DNA of 64,000 bases from Shewanella psychrotolerans (GTDB lineage Bacteria > Pseudomonadota > Gammaproteobacteria > Enterobacterales > Shewanellaceae), in NCBI RefSeq assembly GCF_019457595.1, contig NZ_CP080419.1:310001-374000 (forward strand), in the 5' to 3' direction. The position numbers and the translations under genes are program-made. The notes under the pieces are model-generated. The model searched no databases and had not been told where the DNA came from. It was given only the letters and a program-made list of their open reading frames with translations. Positions 17,723 through 26,979 of the stretch are shown in pieces (within the stretch, counting starts at the first letter, position 1; every line of letters starts with the position of its first letter).

Positions 17723-19090
17723 TTACATATTGTCAATAAAATCATCCATCAGGATAACGCCAAGCGGTGCTCCACCACCTTGCCCATCAACGGCTGCCAC
17801 ACCGTATAATCCACCTGCAGCTAAACTGATATTCAGTGGACCAATGGCGACGGTTTTGGTGCCTGTTGGGGTGACACTCACCACGTAATCACCTGGTGTG
17901 ATGGACAAACTACCCGATGCCGTCATAAATGGTACATCAGTCAGTGCAGGCATCGCTTCGGAGATATCATCTGATGGGGTGAGATAGATATCGACGTTAC
18001 CGGCAGAATAAGAAGCATGAGCCACATTGAGCTTGGCTTCAGTTGCAACGGCGCGGCGATTTTCCATGAATACCCAAGGTTGAATGGCATCATCACCGAG
18101 TGAGCCGACGGCCAATACGCTATAACTTTGACCAGCGGTTAGGTTAACTGGGGCTTTATCGATCACAACTAGGCTGCTGTCGGCATCTGCAGCTACAGTA
18201 ACGGTATGATCTCCTTCTGGAACATTAAGATAATCCGTTGTTTCACCGAAGGCTAGCATATCCACAGCGGGAGTCGCTGCGCCATCGAGAAACACATCCA
18301 CTGCAGGGGCATCGGCAACACCATGTACCACTCGAACATCGCTGCCCGCCATTTTGTCGAGCACGACTTGGTGTGCATCGTTAAGTGCGACCAAGAGTGC
18401 CACGGGGGAATCTCCAGTCCATGCATTTGGAATTGCGCTCACGAGATAGTCGGTAGTGGCTTCAAGTGTCACAGTACCCGAATCAAATACGGGGGTTTTC
18501 ATCCCCGATGCGGTGATCCTGATCTGGTAATCTCCTGCTAAAATCTCTAGCTGGTCACTAACGTCTAAAAAATTAGCCGATAACGTGGGCGCGGCATCAC
18601 TAATATCATCACCTGGCGCGGTGACATAGACATCGACCAACCCCACATCTGAGGTGCCATGGAGCACCTGAACGCGTGTATAGCCTTCAGCGATATCGCT
18701 GGTGGCGTTAGCGATCAGTTTGAGCTGTAATGTTTCATCGGCGACTTTACCAACAGCAACCGCAGTGTATTCCATCTCTGTCATGGCATCTAAGTCTGCG
18801 CTGAGCACTTCAGCTACAGTGCCATCTGCGAGCTTGGCATCAACGGTTACGGCATACATGCCCTCAGGTACCGTTAGTAAGCCACTGGATTGGGCATAGT
18901 CAACGTCAGCGAGAATTTCTGCGCCATTAGCATTGACGTTGACGGCTGGTGCATCGACGCCGGCATGGATAACGCGGATGCTGGTTTCGGCAACGGGTGG
19001 ATTGATTACGGGCTTCTCATCATCGTCACCGCCACAAGCGGTGAGACCTATCATTGCGCCAAATAGTAGAGCTGGGTATATCCTTTTCAT
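17723..19090 (-). CDS. DUF4397 lipoprotein with four repeats
   Basis: A 455-residue lipoprotein: signal peptide with lipobox LTAC (Cys19), an acidic GGDDDE linker, then four DUF4397 units. Each unit begins with a strand of the form RVIHAGVDAPAVNV, RVQVLHGTSDVGLVDV, RVVHGVADAPAVDV and LNVAHASYSAGNVDI. The units look like beta-sandwich modules of about 100 residues. DUF4397 proteins are exported and of unknown function; surface display and adhesion or matrix roles are possible. It is monocistronic, divergent from azoR. Confidence 0.88.
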   Translation of the reverse strand: MKRIYPALLFGAMIGLTACGGDDDEKPVINPPVAETSIRVIHAGVDAPAVNVNANGAEILADVDYAQSSGLLTVPEGMYAVTVDAKLADGTVAEVLSADLDAMTEMEYTAVAVGKVADETLQLKLIANATSDIAEGYTRVQVLHGTSDVGLVDVYVTAPGDDISDAAPTLSANFLDVSDQLEILAGDYQIRITASGMKTPVFDSGTVTLEATTDYLVSAIPNAWTGDSPVALLVALNDAHQVVLDKMAGSDVRVVHGVADAPAVDVFLDGAATPAVDMLAFGETTDYLNVPEGDHTVTVAADADSSLVVIDKAPVNLTAGQSYSVLAVGSLGDDAIQPWVFMENRRAVATEAKLNVAHASYSAGNVDIYLTPSDDISEAMPALTDVPFMTASGSLSITPGDYVVSVTPTGTKTVAIGPLNISLAAGGLYGVAAVDGQGGGAPLGVILMDDFIDNM

Positions 19091-19998
<908 letters not shown>

Positions 19999-20123
19999 CT
20001 GGTTTTAATAAGCCGGTCGCAGTTGATTTGCTATCGGCTTAGTTAACACCAATCTCTTTTTCATCATCTCATTTCGAGCCTATCTTTAAGGCTTGCCAAC
20101 AAACCCCCCTATTATTTGTCGGT

Positions 20124-20165
20124 AGAGCGCTATTCTAGTTATCAGTATGAATAGCGCTATTTTTC
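20124..20165 (+). terminator. terminator downstream of azoR
   Basis: A ten-base stem AGCGCTATTC/GAATAGCGCT with a 13-base loop is followed by ATTTTTCG on the plus strand. It lies about 130 bases past the azoR stop codon. Confidence 0.75.
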
Positions 20166-20376
20166 GTCCAACGCACTCAATGACTTAATTCACACAAGCT
20201 GCACTCTTGGCTGTTATTGCTGGTTTCAATGTAGCGAACCTTATAACTTGCTAAATGGCGGTTAGCGCTAAACCTAAATTGCGCCTTGGTGCATTGTGGT
20301 GGCGTTATACTGATAGGTATTAACTCGGGGTGAGTGGTTTTATCTTTGGCGGCTTTGTACATATCAACACCGTCGC

Positions 20377-20700
20377 CTACTTAGGTTGGCAACAGAGTAG
20401 ATCTTTTAACGATCCCCCATTGATCGCACACTCAAAGCCATTGGCTCTCAGTATGTCGCAGCCTTTTTGTGCCCGAATACCTGCACCACAATACAATACA
20501 AAGACTTGCTGCTTATCTTTTTGGTTGGCTAACCAATGATCTAATCTTGCTAGAGGCACATTGATTGCCTGAGGTAGGTGACCTTGAGCAAACTCTTCAG
20601 GTGAGCGAACGTCAATCACACTCGCTCCCTGCTCGATAAGTTGCCAACAATTTTCAGACGACTGGCTGCCAGAAAGTTTAGCTAAGATAGATTGAAACAT
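20377..20700 (-). CDS. single-domain rhodanese-like protein
   Basis: A 107-residue rhodanese domain. The active-site loop YCGAGIRAQKG contains the catalytic cysteine, and VIDVRSPEEFAQGHLPQAINVP is the family's N-terminal signature region (split here by the usual VRSPEEF). Such proteins transfer sulfane sulphur or bind redox partners. A short N-terminal extension before the domain lacks an obvious export signal. Substrate unknown. Confidence 0.88.
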   Translation of the reverse strand: MFQSILAKLSGSQSSENCWQLIEQGASVIDVRSPEEFAQGHLPQAINVPLARLDHWLANQKDKQQVFVLYCGAGIRAQKGCDILRANGFECAINGGSLKDLLCCQPK

Positions 20701-20817
20701 TAGGTTACCTCGAACATCAATTAGAAAACATTCAATAAGATTATTCTAATTGATATTCGAGCGCAACCTCTGTTTTAACGGACCATGAGCGAGAGCCCCT
20801 TGGCTCAGAGCTATAGC

Positions 20818-21273
20818 TCAACAGGCTCTGGTCATAAATACACTATTAGGGTCGGAACGATAGTGGCCAAAGGGCTGGCAAAGTTGAAACCCTGATTTTT
20901 GATATAGGCGTCTCGCTGGGGTAAAAAATGCCATTGAACCTGTCTCTAGGCTGACACGGTTGATCCCAAGTTGTGCGGCATCTGCTATTAGATGGTGCAA
21001 TATTTGCGTCCCAAGTCCTTGTTGACGGTAGGCATTTGCGGTTCTCATCGACTTGATTTCGCCATGATATCTATCTAAACGTTTTAGCGCCCCGCAGCCA
21101 GCAAGATGATCGCCATCCCATAGGGTCCAAAAACGAATATCAGGCTGTGATAGTGCCTGTATATCTAAGGTGTGAACACTATCCGCTGGTGAAGTAGCAA
21201 ACATATCATTGCTATGTTGTTGTAAAAGTTGTACCACATTGGCGTTGCTGATAAGACCTAGAACGAACTGCAT
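20818..21273 (-). CDS. GNAT family N-acetyltransferase
   Basis: A 151-residue GNAT protein. The acetyl-CoA loop reads RQQGLGTQ and is followed by a helix, then SLETGSMAFFTPARRLYQKSGF, the usual late GNAT motif. It resembles the PhnO/YafP-like small acetyltransferases; the acceptor is unknown. I chose the ATG at 21273 because GGAG lies six bases upstream; the earlier GTG-type start would add four residues. Confidence 0.88.
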   Translation of the reverse strand: MQFVLGLISNANVVQLLQQHSNDMFATSPADSVHTLDIQALSQPDIRFWTLWDGDHLAGCGALKRLDRYHGEIKSMRTANAYRQQGLGTQILHHLIADAAQLGINRVSLETGSMAFFTPARRLYQKSGFQLCQPFGHYRSDPNSVFMTRAC

Positions 21274-21428
21274 AATTAGCTCCAAATAGTGCGGGGTGTC
21301 GTTAGATATTTAGCAAAGCACATGCCAAAGGAGATCGTGACGAATATGATTGTGGGGATCAGTGTGATTGGGGGAGATGATAGTGAGTATGGATGGAAAT
21401 ACCGCTGACTAGCGGTATTCATGCTTAC

Positions 21429-22670
21429 CTAATCACGCCATTTTTTGAAGATCAGCGATGTATTGATGCCACCGAAGGCAAAGTTATTGCTCATCACATA
21501 ATCTGTATCGATCTCACGAATTGAGCCTTGGATATAGTCAAGCTTGCCACAAGTAGGATCGATATTAGCAAGGTTTAAAGTTGGCGCAAACCAACCTGCA
21601 TTCATCATCTCGATAGAAACCCAAGCTTCGAGTGAACCACAGGCGCCGAGCGTATGGCCGGTGTAGCTTTTGAGTGAAGAGATTGGCATGTGTTGACCAA
21701 ATACTGTCTCTGTGGCTTGGGTCTCTGCAATATCGCCGCGATCGGTTGCTGTGCCGTGGGCATTAACATAACCGATAGCGTCAGGTTCAAGCTTGGCGTC
21801 TTTTAGTGCTAAGCGAATGGCCACTTCCATGGTCTCAGCATTGGGTTGAGTCACGTGTAGTCCGTCGGAGTTCGTACCAAAACCGACTAATTCAGCGTAT
21901 ATCTTGGCGCCACGGGCTTTGGCGTGCTCAAGTTCTTCGAGTACTAGAGTGCAGGCTCCTTCGCCTATGACTAGCCCATCTCGGTTGCTATCGAACGGAC
22001 TCGGTGTCAGCTCTGGCGTGTCATTTTTGGTGCTAGTGGCAAATAGGGTATCGAACACCACAGCCTCGGTAGGGCAAAGCTCTTCAGCGCCGCCAGCTAA
22101 CATCAGATCTTGTTGACCATACTTGATTGCTTCATAGGCATAACCAATTCCTTGGCTACCTGAAGTACAGGCACTGCTGGTGGTATGTACTCGCCCTTTG
22201 AGACCAAAAAATACCCCGACGTTAACCGCAGTGGTATGGGCCATCATGCGAATATAACTGGTTGCGGTAACGCCAGACATATCCCCCTCTTTGAGCATAT
22301 CGCCAAAGGCAATAATAGGGTCAGTACTGCCAGTTGAGGAGCCGTAAGCAATTCCCATCGCGCCCGAGGTGACCATTGGCGAGTCTAATAAGTTAGCATC
22401 GATTAAGGCCTTTTCGCTCGCCCAAGTAGCCATCAATGACACGCGTCCCATGGAGCGAATTTTCTTACGAGAGTAGTGTGCTGGTTTTTCAAAGTCAGTC
22501 ACTGGGGCCGCTAGACGGGTGTTTAATCCATCGTACCGATCCCATTCTGGCATGGTTGTTACGCAGTTTTTTTGTGCTTTTAAACTTGTCGCAATCGTTG
22601 GCCAATCATGACCTAAGGCCGTAACGCCACCAACGCCAGTAATAACGACTCGTCTTGTTGAATTTGCCAT
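21429..22670 (-). CDS. apeR: aryl-polyene beta-ketoacyl-ACP synthase (ApeR-like)
   Basis: A 413-residue FabF-like ketosynthase with the full catalytic triad: Cys168 in SSACTSGS, His305 in NAHGTATD and His339 in SYTGHTLG. In aryl-polyene (APE) pathways a stand-alone ketosynthase of this type carries out one round of the chain extension on the dedicated ACP, beside the ApeO:ApeC pair. It is the last gene of the cluster and its start overlaps the stop of the ketoreductase gene by one base. Which elongation steps it serves is inferred from work on other APE clusters. Confidence 0.9.
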   Translation of the reverse strand: MANSTRRVVITGVGGVTALGHDWPTIATSLKAQKNCVTTMPEWDRYDGLNTRLAAPVTDFEKPAHYSRKKIRSMGRVSLMATWASEKALIDANLLDSPMVTSGAMGIAYGSSTGSTDPIIAFGDMLKEGDMSGVTATSYIRMMAHTTAVNVGVFFGLKGRVHTTSSACTSGSQGIGYAYEAIKYGQQDLMLAGGAEELCPTEAVVFDTLFATSTKNDTPELTPSPFDSNRDGLVIGEGACTLVLEELEHAKARGAKIYAELVGFGTNSDGLHVTQPNAETMEVAIRLALKDAKLEPDAIGYVNAHGTATDRGDIAETQATETVFGQHMPISSLKSYTGHTLGACGSLEAWVSIEMMNAGWFAPTLNLANIDPTCGKLDYIQGSIREIDTDYVMSNNFAFGGINTSLIFKKWRD

Positions 22671-23398
22671 TAGATCATCCCGCCGTTGACTGAAATTACC
22701 TGACGGGTAATGTAGGCCGCATCTTCAGACATTAAGAAATTCGCTAGTCCAGCGATCTCTTCTGGTTTACCCATACGGCGCATTGGCACCATCTCTTTCA
22801 CCATATCTTTGGGAATATCGGCAACCATGTCGGTTTCGATAAGGCCGGGAGCGATACAGTTGACGGTAATTTTTCGTTTGGCTAACTCTAGGCTTAGTGC
22901 CTTTGTTGCACCGATAATACCTGCCTTAGAAGCACTATAGTTGACCTGGCCGCGATTGCCTGCAATGCCAGAAACCGATGCCATGGTTATAATTCTGCCG
23001 CCCAGACGCGTCTGGATCATCGGCATAGTGCAGGGGTGAATCACATTGTAGAAACCATCAAGGTTAGTGTGAACCACGCTATCCCATTCATCTTCGGTCA
23101 TTGCAGGGAAGGCGGTATCGCGGTTAATCCCTGCATTTAATACCACGCCATAATAGGCCCCATGCTGCTCAATATCGGCTTCTATAGCGGCTTTAACTCC
23201 GGCGCGATCGGCTACATCAAATTGCAAGCAAGTGACGTTTACGCCTAAAGATTCAAGTTCTGCCTGTGTCGCTTGTGCTGCTGGCAGATTGCTGTGAAAG
23301 TGCAGCGCAATATCATAGCCAGTTTGAGCGAGTTTGAGCGCGATCGCTTTACCTATACCGCGGCTTGATCCTGTGACGAGTATTCGTTTATTGGTCAT
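22670..23398 (-). CDS. apeQ: aryl-polyene 3-ketoacyl-ACP reductase (ApeQ-like)
   Basis: A 242-residue short-chain dehydrogenase of the FabG type. TGSSRGIG at residues 9-16 binds NADPH, and Ser141, Tyr154 and Lys158 (in SVSG and YSASK) form the active site. It reduces the 3-keto group after each condensation in polyene extension. It overlaps the flanking dehydratase and ketosynthase genes by one base each, so the reductive core is translationally coupled. Confidence 0.92.
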   Translation of the reverse strand: MTNKRILVTGSSRGIGKAIALKLAQTGYDIALHFHSNLPAAQATQAELESLGVNVTCLQFDVADRAGVKAAIEADIEQHGAYYGVVLNAGINRDTAFPAMTEDEWDSVVHTNLDGFYNVIHPCTMPMIQTRLGGRIITMASVSGIAGNRGQVNYSASKAGIIGATKALSLELAKRKITVNCIAPGLIETDMVADIPKDMVKEMVPMRRMGKPEEIAGLANFLMSEDAAYITRQVISVNGGMI

Positions 23399-23904
23399 TA
23401 CTTCTCTTCCTCTTGGCCTTGGATACTGTCCGATATGTAGGCTTGTGTATCTTGAGGCTGAAATACATTAACGTTGGCCTGCGCCACAACCTCATTGTTA
23501 TGTAAAATTTGACAATCAAATACGGCGAGTCCGCTATCTTCTTGATATAAACGAGTGACGCGGGTGTGGTAGTGTTCGCCGTGCTTATACGCTTTGACAT
23601 CGAGCTTGAGTTTGCGGGTACCGAGCAGGAACCCTATCTTAATCGGTTCCTGTTTGGCTTTTGCTTCTATCCCCGCTAATGCAGCAATGCTCTGTGCCAT
23701 ATACTCAATCCCCACATAATTAGGGACTGATTGAGTCACAGGGTCGAAATAAGCACTTTGCGAACTAATATAGACATCGGTTAGCAGGGTGTCGGTTTGA
23801 TGTTCTAGCAAGCTGTCTATCAATATCATCGGTGCGCGATGAGGGATGAACTCAGCTACATCGAGATGAGCTAGTGGATAGTCCATTGTTATAGATTGAC
23901 TCAT
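23398..23904 (-). CDS. apeP: aryl-polyene 3-hydroxyacyl-ACP dehydratase (ApeP-like)
   Basis: A 168-residue hotdog protein. FIPHRAPMILIDSL near residue 19 and YVGIEYMAQSIAALAG near residue 63 are the two FabA/FabZ-like signatures found in APE dehydratases. It should form the trans double bonds of the polyene, probably paired with the smaller hotdog protein encoded at 33816-34187. It lies four bases from the upstream ketosynthase gene and overlaps the ketoreductase gene. Confidence 0.88.
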   Translation of the reverse strand: MSQSITMDYPLAHLDVAEFIPHRAPMILIDSLLEHQTDTLLTDVYISSQSAYFDPVTQSVPNYVGIEYMAQSIAALAGIEAKAKQEPIKIGFLLGTRKLKLDVKAYKHGEHYHTRVTRLYQEDSGLAVFDCQILHNNEVVAQANVNVFQPQDTQAYISDSIQGQEEEK

Positions 23905-23908
23905 AGGT

Positions 23909-25096
23909 TTAGATCGTCGCTCGGCAAAAAATCACGCTGGCATTACTACCGCCAAAGGCAAAAGAGTTGCTCATAATATAGTTTAATTTAGTGTGCATAT
24001 TTGATTGGACGAAGGGCAATGGGGGGTTATTTTCATCCCATAGATGGTCACCCAATTGCGGTGGCATTCTGCCAGTAACGTTGAGTTTAGATAGTAGCAA
24101 GAAACAAAATGCGGCTTCAATGGCCCCCGCGGCGCCAAGCGCATGACCACTTAAGGGTTTAGTCGAACTCATCATTGGTAAGGATTGACCAAACACCTTA
24201 GCGAGCGCTCGACTTTCCATGGCATCATTTTTCATGGTAGCTGTGCCATGCAAGTTGATGTAGTCAATCTGATTGGCATCTATGTTGGCGTCTTTTAGTG
24301 CCATTTCGATGGCGGTGATGGCGCCGGTACCTTCTGGATGTGGCGCAGATATATGATGTGCATCGCTCGATTCGCCTACGCCAGCGAGCATGATTTCGCT
24401 CTTGCCCCGCACTAAGGTGAAAAGGGCTGCACCTTCGCCAATATTGATGCCGTCACGATTGATACTAAAGGGTTGGCAATGGCCTTTAGAAATCGACTCT
24501 AGTGAGTGAAAGCCATTCAAGGTGAGTTTGCACAGACTATCGGCGCCGCCTACTATGACCATGTCGCATATCCCGGCATTTAATAAACGCTTAGCACTGG
24601 CAAACACTTTTGCACTGGAGGAGCATGCCGTGGACACGGTATAGCAAGGGCCTGAAAGCTCGAAATAATGCTTTAAGAAATCACAACTATTCCCCAGCTC
24701 CTGCTTGGAATAGAGGTAATCGTCAGGCAGTACGCCATGCTCCATTCGATAAGTTAGTGCGTTTTCGCCTTTTGCGATCCCTGAGGTACTGGTGCCTAAG
24801 ATGATACCGATTCGATCGGGACCAAATTGCGTTTTAGCTAGTTCAACCTGCTGCTCTATCTGCTGAATTGCAGCGAGTAAAAGTTGATTATTACGGCAGC
24901 GAAAGCGCTTAAATCGTTCTGGGATATCAGGTAAAATGGCGTTGACTTGGCCAACTAACACTTGGGTATTAGGGATTAAATCGCTGCGCCATTGCATGCC
25001 ATCGGTGTTTCCGTCAAGCAGATGGGGCAAGACTTGTTCTGGAGTTTGTCCTAGCGGCGTACATAGTCCCAAGTGGGTGATCGCTATCTCTGTCAT
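23909..25096 (-). CDS. apeO: aryl-polyene ketosynthase (ApeO-like)
   Basis: A 395-residue ketosynthase with an intact triad: Cys158 in STACSSSAK, His283 in NLHGTATM and His318 in LSGHALG. In known APE systems this subunit pairs with a chain-length-factor-like partner, which here is encoded at the far, promoter-proximal end of the cluster (37392-38129). It condenses malonyl-ACP onto the growing aryl-polyene chain. Confidence 0.9.
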   Translation of the reverse strand: MTEIAITHLGLCTPLGQTPEQVLPHLLDGNTDGMQWRSDLIPNTQVLVGQVNAILPDIPERFKRFRCRNNQLLLAAIQQIEQQVELAKTQFGPDRIGIILGTSTSGIAKGENALTYRMEHGVLPDDYLYSKQELGNSCDFLKHYFELSGPCYTVSTACSSSAKVFASAKRLLNAGICDMVIVGGADSLCKLTLNGFHSLESISKGHCQPFSINRDGINIGEGAALFTLVRGKSEIMLAGVGESSDAHHISAPHPEGTGAITAIEMALKDANIDANQIDYINLHGTATMKNDAMESRALAKVFGQSLPMMSSTKPLSGHALGAAGAIEAAFCFLLLSKLNVTGRMPPQLGDHLWDENNPPLPFVQSNMHTKLNYIMSNSFAFGGSNASVIFCRATI

Positions 25097-25111
25097 CGTA
25101 TCCGTTCTTCT

Positions 25112-25741
25112 TCAGTGGTCGCGAAATTGCGACTCAATCGGTGTTATCTTCAACGTAAGTTTGGCTTGGGCTAGGGTGAGCATTATGTTCGCTTGCCACA
25201 GGGATCGATCACTGTAGCTAATATCAATAATCTCACTGCTATTGTCATTGTTTTTGTCATCTATGTTGCCACTAGCATATAGTTTTCTACACATTACCGC
25301 CTCGCAGGCGGATGAAGTGATTACGCCTCCTTGTAAATGGCGATTTACATCGTCAAGGGGCCAATAGATTAACTGCAGCAAACCGAGTAGATACTCGGCT
25401 TTAAATTGCTCGCCAAGCAATAGGCTCTGTTCGCTATTTAACTGCTCGCCATCGAAGGTCAAGGTAAACAGGGCTTGTCCTAAGGGGGCTAAACCAACAA
25501 GTGTTAGCTGCTCAGAGCTTAACTCCAGTTGGCTCATGAGTTGGTGACGCTTGCCATCGACCTCTAAATTAACTCTTTGACTCTGTGAGCGTTGACTATT
25601 TTGTAGCAGAGGCGCGAGACAATAATCAAGATCTGTTGCCAGAGTCATACAGGTTTGTCGCTGCAGATGTTGAGCGCAGCCACTCATGCCGATAACGACC
25701 CATAGGAGTATGAGAGAGCGAATCAAGTTGTGTTTTGTCAT
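25112..25741 (-). CDS. DUF3261 lipoprotein of the aryl-polyene cluster
   Basis: A 209-residue lipoprotein with lipobox MSGC (Cys22). The body fits DUF3261, a family almost confined to APE clusters, and is thought to help place the polyene lipid in the outer membrane with the LolA-like and MMPL proteins. Its start overlaps the upstream flavoenzyme stop (ATGA). The equivalent in other clusters is called ApeN, a name I give with less certainty. Confidence 0.82.
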   Translation of the reverse strand: MTKHNLIRSLILLWVVIGMSGCAQHLQRQTCMTLATDLDYCLAPLLQNSQRSQSQRVNLEVDGKRHQLMSQLELSSEQLTLVGLAPLGQALFTLTFDGEQLNSEQSLLLGEQFKAEYLLGLLQLIYWPLDDVNRHLQGGVITSSACEAVMCRKLYASGNIDDKNNDNSSEIIDISYSDRSLWQANIMLTLAQAKLTLKITPIESQFRDH

Positions 25742-26979
25742 TGGCAGAGCTCAACGATCATATTGAGGCGTCGTTCCGATTCAGTCACAAATGGATTGTT
25801 TTCATCCCAAGCGTAGCCTGCCAAGATAGAGCAGATCATCTGCTTGATCTTGGGATTGGGTGACTCATAAAAAATCACATCTTGGAAGCGGCCGTCGTAC
25901 CAAGCTTCTACGTAGGTTCTAAATGTATCGACACCACGCATTAATGGCTTGGCGTAATCCGTTTGCCAATCGATGACTTCGCCATTGAGTTGTTTGACTA
26001 CACATTTAACGGCCATAGAGGCTGATTGCATCGCAATGGTGACACCTGATGAAAATACTGGATCGAGGAACTCTCCCGCATTACCGAGTAAAGCAAATTT
26101 GTCACTTGCCAGAGTACTGACATTGGCCGAATAACCTTCGATGCGCGCACAGTCGCGTACAATTTCGGCTTTCGAAAGCAGTTGCTTTAGGCGAGGCTCT
26201 TGTTTCACTAAGCGCATCAATATTGTGTTTAAATCTTCATTAAGATCGCCCAGTAGATGAGGTTCGCCGACGACGCCAAGTGAGCAGCGACCACCACTAA
26301 ACGGGATTAACCAATACCAGATATCACGATTTTCAGGATGAACACTGATGAGGATCTTATTGCGATCAAACTGATAGTCATCCATTTCAACCTGATCGAT
26401 ATTGTCTTCGATGTGGGTAAATACCGCGGTGCGACTGGCTAAGTTAGATGGACGTTCAAGGTCTAACAAACGGGGAAGTACTCGGCCAAAACCACTCGCA
26501 TCGAGCAGATACTCGGCGCTAATTTGATAGGCTTCATTGTTCGCATCGATAACAGATAGGGTGGGTTTATCGGTGAGGTCGACGGCGGTAACTGTTTCGC
26601 CGTAACGTATTTCGACGCCTTGCTGGATGGCGGTATCGGCTAACAATTTGTCAAAGTGACCACGCTCCACTTGGAACGTAGTACCTGGACCTGGGGTAAA
26701 TTTATCGGTGAAATCAAACAAGATAGACCGACCTTTCGAGTTAAACGCCGCGCCATTTTTAAACTGATAACCAGCATCGTTTACCGCTTGCAACATACCA
26801 GCTTCTTCAAGCATTTCCATGCAGCAGGGGAGTAAACTTTCGCCGATCGAAAAACGTGGAAATAGTTGCTTCTCTATGACTAGCACTCGCTTTCCCTGTT
26901 GATGTAGTAAGCTTGCTGCGACGCTACCAGAGGGGCCAGCACCAATAATAACTACATCATAATGAGTTGTGGGCATCAC
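25738..26979 (-). CDS. FAD-dependent halogenase/monooxygenase-like enzyme
   Basis: A 413-residue flavoenzyme: GAGPSG at residues 13-18 (FAD binding), FPRFSIGESLLP at 40-51, Lys74 in FKNGAAF, and WYWLIP at 221-226. The last fits the WxWxIP signature of flavin-dependent halogenases, and Lys74 sits where CmlS and CndH have their catalytic lysine (about residues 71-76). Family relatives include true halogenases and hydroxylases. I infer it tailors the aryl head or polyene, by chlorination, bromination or hydroxylation. A GTG at 26979 and an ATG at 26976 are both possible starts; both overlap the exporter stop. Confidence 0.82.
   Translation of the reverse strand: MMPTTHYDVVIIGAGPSGSVAASLLHQQGKRVLVIEKQLFPRFSIGESLLPCCMEMLEEAGMLQAVNDAGYQFKNGAAFNSKGRSILFDFTDKFTPGPGTTFQVERGHFDKLLADTAIQQGVEIRYGETVTAVDLTDKPTLSVIDANNEAYQISAEYLLDASGFGRVLPRLLDLERPSNLASRTAVFTHIEDNIDQVEMDDYQFDRNKILISVHPENRDIWYWLIPFSGGRCSLGVVGEPHLLGDLNEDLNTILMRLVKQEPRLKQLLSKAEIVRDCARIEGYSANVSTLASDKFALLGNAGEFLDPVFSSGVTIAMQSASMAVKCVVKQLNGEVIDWQTDYAKPLMRGVDTFRTYVEAWYDGRFQDVIFYESPNPKIKQMICSILAGYAWDENNPFVTESERRLNMIVELCQ

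Noticed and set aside
20177..20362. 61-codon frame on the minus strand between azoR and the rhodanese gene
   Set aside because: It has no ribosome-binding site and no recognisable motif, and it runs into the azoR terminator region. It could be real but I cannot support it.
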